Assembly: GCA_013152945.1 (NCBI GenBank)
Contig: JAADFL010000120.1
Location: forward strand, 1-64,000
Reading direction: 5' to 3'
DNA length: 64,000 nucleotides
Origin: Deltaproteobacteria bacterium
Lineage (GTDB): Bacteria; Myxococcota_A; JAADFL01
Position numbers and translations under genes: made by a program. The first letter of the stretch is position 1. Each line of letters opens with the position of its first letter. Below the pieces are notes generated by a model. It made no database searches and was not told where the DNA came from. It worked only from the letters and a program-made list of their open reading frames with translations. This document shows, piece by piece, positions 62,011 through 64,000 of the stretch.

Positions 62011-64000
62011 CTAGGTTTTCCCGCTCTTTCCTCTCCACAGGGTATTGACCTTGTCCTGAACCAAAGTCGAAAGCGTATTGTACATATCCTTGTCTTTGAC
62101 CTCCTCGATCCTGGAATCAGACCATTCGGATGCAATGGATTTGCAGTCCACGCTTTCAACCAGGAATTCTTCCACCCACGAGCCAGGAACGAGGTTGACA
62201 AAAGGCCCCGTGGACAACATCTTTTTCAGAGAACCCGCTTTTTTCACCAGGACATCTTCGAGGAGTTGATATGTTACGAGAAAAGGTCTTCGGGATTCAA
62301 TCTCATCTTCTATTGCAATGAAGTACGCATCGGCCAGTGTAATGGTCCAACCTGCATGGGCCTTTAGATATCCGGCCAGGGCTTTGCCGCCAAGGCTTCC
62401 CTGGAAATGAAACAACACCGCACCCTTTTCAGGGAGCCTAATCATAGGGATACTGCCTTCTTCGACACCGAGCCACTTCCCAAAAGACCTGGCCCCGGGC
62501 CTTGAAACGAGTGGGCTCGAGCGGGGAGAAAAGCGTGGAGGTTCCGCCAAGTCCCTTGTTTGCTGCACCACGACCACCTTGTCATCGACAGACAAGACAT
62601 GTCTTGCCTTGCCTCCAATGGAAATTTCAGCTTCCGGTCCACCGGCTATCCTACCCAGCTTCTGGCCGGTACTCTCTTCCACAACTTCAAGCAATCCCGT
62701 GTTTTCCGAGTCAATATTCGAATGTATGCTCCCCTTTTCCATAGCCCTTATCAAGTTGTCCCCCGGCATGTACTTTTCGCGCCCACCTCTTTTGAGCCAG
62801 CCTTTTTCAGCCATTATTTCGAACATCCGATCTATTCGTCCGGCCGGGTACATGGCCGCAATATCAGCCGGCAATCTTGACACGAACACCTTTGAGTCTA
62901 TCCAACCGGACCTTGATTGCATGAGCATGGACCCTGCTTGCTGTGCAAGCACCGAAGGGGTGAAGGCATAATGACTTGCATACAATTTTCCCTGCCTTGC
63001 CATGGCCACCTGGTGCCTTAATTGCAATTCTTCGCTCTTGGTCCTGGCACATGCCAGCAACCGGCATTCACCTCTCCTGCGGTTACCTCTTCCAATCCGT
63101 TGAATAAGCGACGATACCGAGCCTGCAGGTCCGACAAGGGCGACCAGGTCGACATCACCTATATCTATGCCCAACTCCAAGGTGGTGGTTGCAAAACACA
63201 CGGCCGAAGGATCTTTTAAAAACCGCCCTTCCACCCGCTCCCTCTCTGCTTTCGCCAGGCTACCGTGATGGCTGTACACCCTTGAGCCAAGCAAGCCTGA
63301 AGACGTTGCAAGGCCGGCAATGAACTCGACTTCGTCGCGCCTCTGTAAAAAGACCAATATCTTCCTTGCATACCCGCCCAACCGGGAAGAAAGGACTTTC
63401 AGCAAATGGAACGGTGTGGGAGTTTGGCAGAATTCCGCATCGATCTCTCTCTGATCGTTCACGATTATGCACTCCGGATCCTGCAAATACCGCAATGCAA
63501 GGGCCCTTGTATCCTCCAGCGTAGCAGATGACACTATGGTCTGAAGCCGGGTCCCCCGCTTTTGCAACATCACTCGAATTCTTTCGACCAGGATCCTGAG
63601 CTGGTCGCCCCGTGTGGTCTTGTCCAGTACATGTATCTCGTCCAGCACCAATGCCCCAAGGCCCTTCAACATCGACGGTTGCCTGACCAGCATGGAATCC
63701 AATGACTCGGGTGTGGTCACGAGCACCTGGAATCGACGCTTCGAAGAAGTGTCCTTGTGATCTCCCGTCCGCCTGCCGAGGTGCAAACCCATTCGGGAAA
63801 GAGGGCTTGTTATTCTTCTGGCCAAGTCATTGACAAGAGCCCTTGTCGGACTCACGATAACCACTGTTACTACCGGCGCCGGATCTTGCCTTACATGCCT
63901 CTCCACCAGGGGTGCCAAAAAGGCTTCTGTCTTTCCGGATGCGGAAGGTGAACAAAGGAGAACATCACGCCCGGCCAGAATAGGTCCGGAGGCCAAGGCC
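62011..64000 (-). CDS. Lhr-like SF2 DNA helicase, 5' end beyond the window
   Basis: At least 661 residues. Motif I is SPSASGKTEA, Ia SPTRALVNDL, motif II DEIH, motif III SSATLED, and motif VI QRIGRGNRR, so it is a complete SF2 core lacking only the N-terminal residues past the edge. After motif VI comes a winged-helix and Lhr-type domain. Lhr proteins translocate on ssDNA and act in replication or recombination repair. The gene runs off the right end in an open frame. It ends 109 bases after the CAP lipoprotein gene, which it faces. Confidence 0.85.
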   Translation of the reverse strand, partial: ALASGPILAGRDVLLCSPSASGKTEAFLAPLVERHVRQDPAPVVTVVIVSPTRALVNDLARRITSPLSRMGLHLGRRTGDHKDTSSKRRFQVLVTTPESLDSMLVRQPSMLKGLGALVLDEIHVLDKTTRGDQLRILVERIRVMLQKRGTRLQTIVSSATLEDTRALALRYLQDPECIIVNDQREIDAEFCQTPTPFHLLKVLSSRLGGYARKILVFLQRRDEVEFIAGLATSSGLLGSRVYSHHGSLAKAERERVEGRFLKDPSAVCFATTTLELGIDIGDVDLVALVGPAGSVSSLIQRIGRGNRRRGECRLLACARTKSEELQLRHQVAMARQGKLYASHYAFTPSVLAQQAGSMLMQSRSGWIDSKVFVSRLPADIAAMYPAGRIDRMFEIMAEKGWLKRGGREKYMPGDNLIRAMEKGSIHSNIDSENTGLLEVVEESTGQKLGRIAGGPEAEISIGGKARHVLSVDDKVVVVQQTRDLAEPPRFSPRSSPLVSRPGARSFGKWLGVEEGSIPMIRLPEKGAVLFHFQGSLGGKALAGYLKAHAGWTITLADAYFIAIEDEIESRRPFLVTYQLLEDVLVKKAGSLKKMLSTGPFVNLVPGSWVEEFLVESVDCKSIASEWSDSRIEEVKDKDMYNTLSTLVQDKVNTLWRGKSGKT

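Overview
The window reads as chromosomal DNA of a Gram-negative bacterium from the old Deltaproteobacteria (Myxococcota, Desulfobacterota or an uncultured relative). The pointers are a PEGA-domain protein, an MglA-like GTPase, a zinc-ribbon Ser/Thr kinase, large Big_5-repeat lipoproteins, a DUF6178-like protein, an Asp/Thr-repeat lipoprotein with EGF modules, and a PilR-type regulator beside a minor-pilin operon. Base composition is moderate and even. I see no insertion sequence, prophage, CRISPR array, rRNA or integration hallmark, so this is ordinary but lineage-specific chromosome. Phylum placement is an inference.

Layout. 0-4.6 kb: a membrane glycosyltransferase, a small unknown gene, tRNA-Gly(CCC), and a coupled trio (MaoC-like, membrane protein, DUF6178-like). 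4.6-10.6 kb: a PEGA protein and a 1,518-residue lipoprotein with eleven Big_5 repeats. 10.8-19.1 kb, minus strand: a small exported protein, a GH84 hydrolase immediately downstream of a Ser/Thr kinase, then an HMG-CoA-lyase-like enzyme coupled to an ABC-2 exporter. 19.4-28.3 kb, plus: a beta-propeller lipoprotein, MurA with Asp at the fosfomycin-target position, Hsp20, Lon, and an MglA GTPase / PocR-type histidine kinase / response regulator set. 28.3-30.6 kb, minus: thiD-fetA-fetB, all overlapping by 4 bp. 30.8-33.7 kb: three exported proteins, the last with a lamin-tail domain. 33.8-36.8 kb: yebC-ruvC-ruvA-ruvB. 36.8-40.5 kb, minus: two unknown small genes, a sugar nucleotidyltransferase, an FmdB-type protein and a TPR protein. 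41.0-42.9 kb: a 5'-nucleotidase-family lipoprotein. 42.9-49.9 kb: a tightly packed seven-gene cluster of glycosyltransferases, a DUF2304 protein and a B12-type radical SAM enzyme. 50.0-59.3 kb, minus: pilR-like regulator, then fimT-pilV-pilW-pilX-pilY1. 59.4-61.9 kb: methyltransferase, small membrane protein and a CAP/EGF lipoprotein. The right edge holds a 5'-truncated Lhr-like helicase.

The most notable observations are in the pilin region. The fimT leader is split by a 5-bp tandem duplication exactly at the prepilin cleavage motif; removing it restores a textbook prepilin. Upstream lie a GG-N10-GC sigma-54 promoter and a 23-bp palindrome at enhancer distance, next to the NtrC-family regulator. 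Other points of interest are the MurA Cys-to-Asp replacement, the kinase/GH84 pair, the MglA/PocR-kinase operon, and tandemly duplicated Shine-Dalgarno sites before two exported proteins. No wholly new defence or mobile system is evident.
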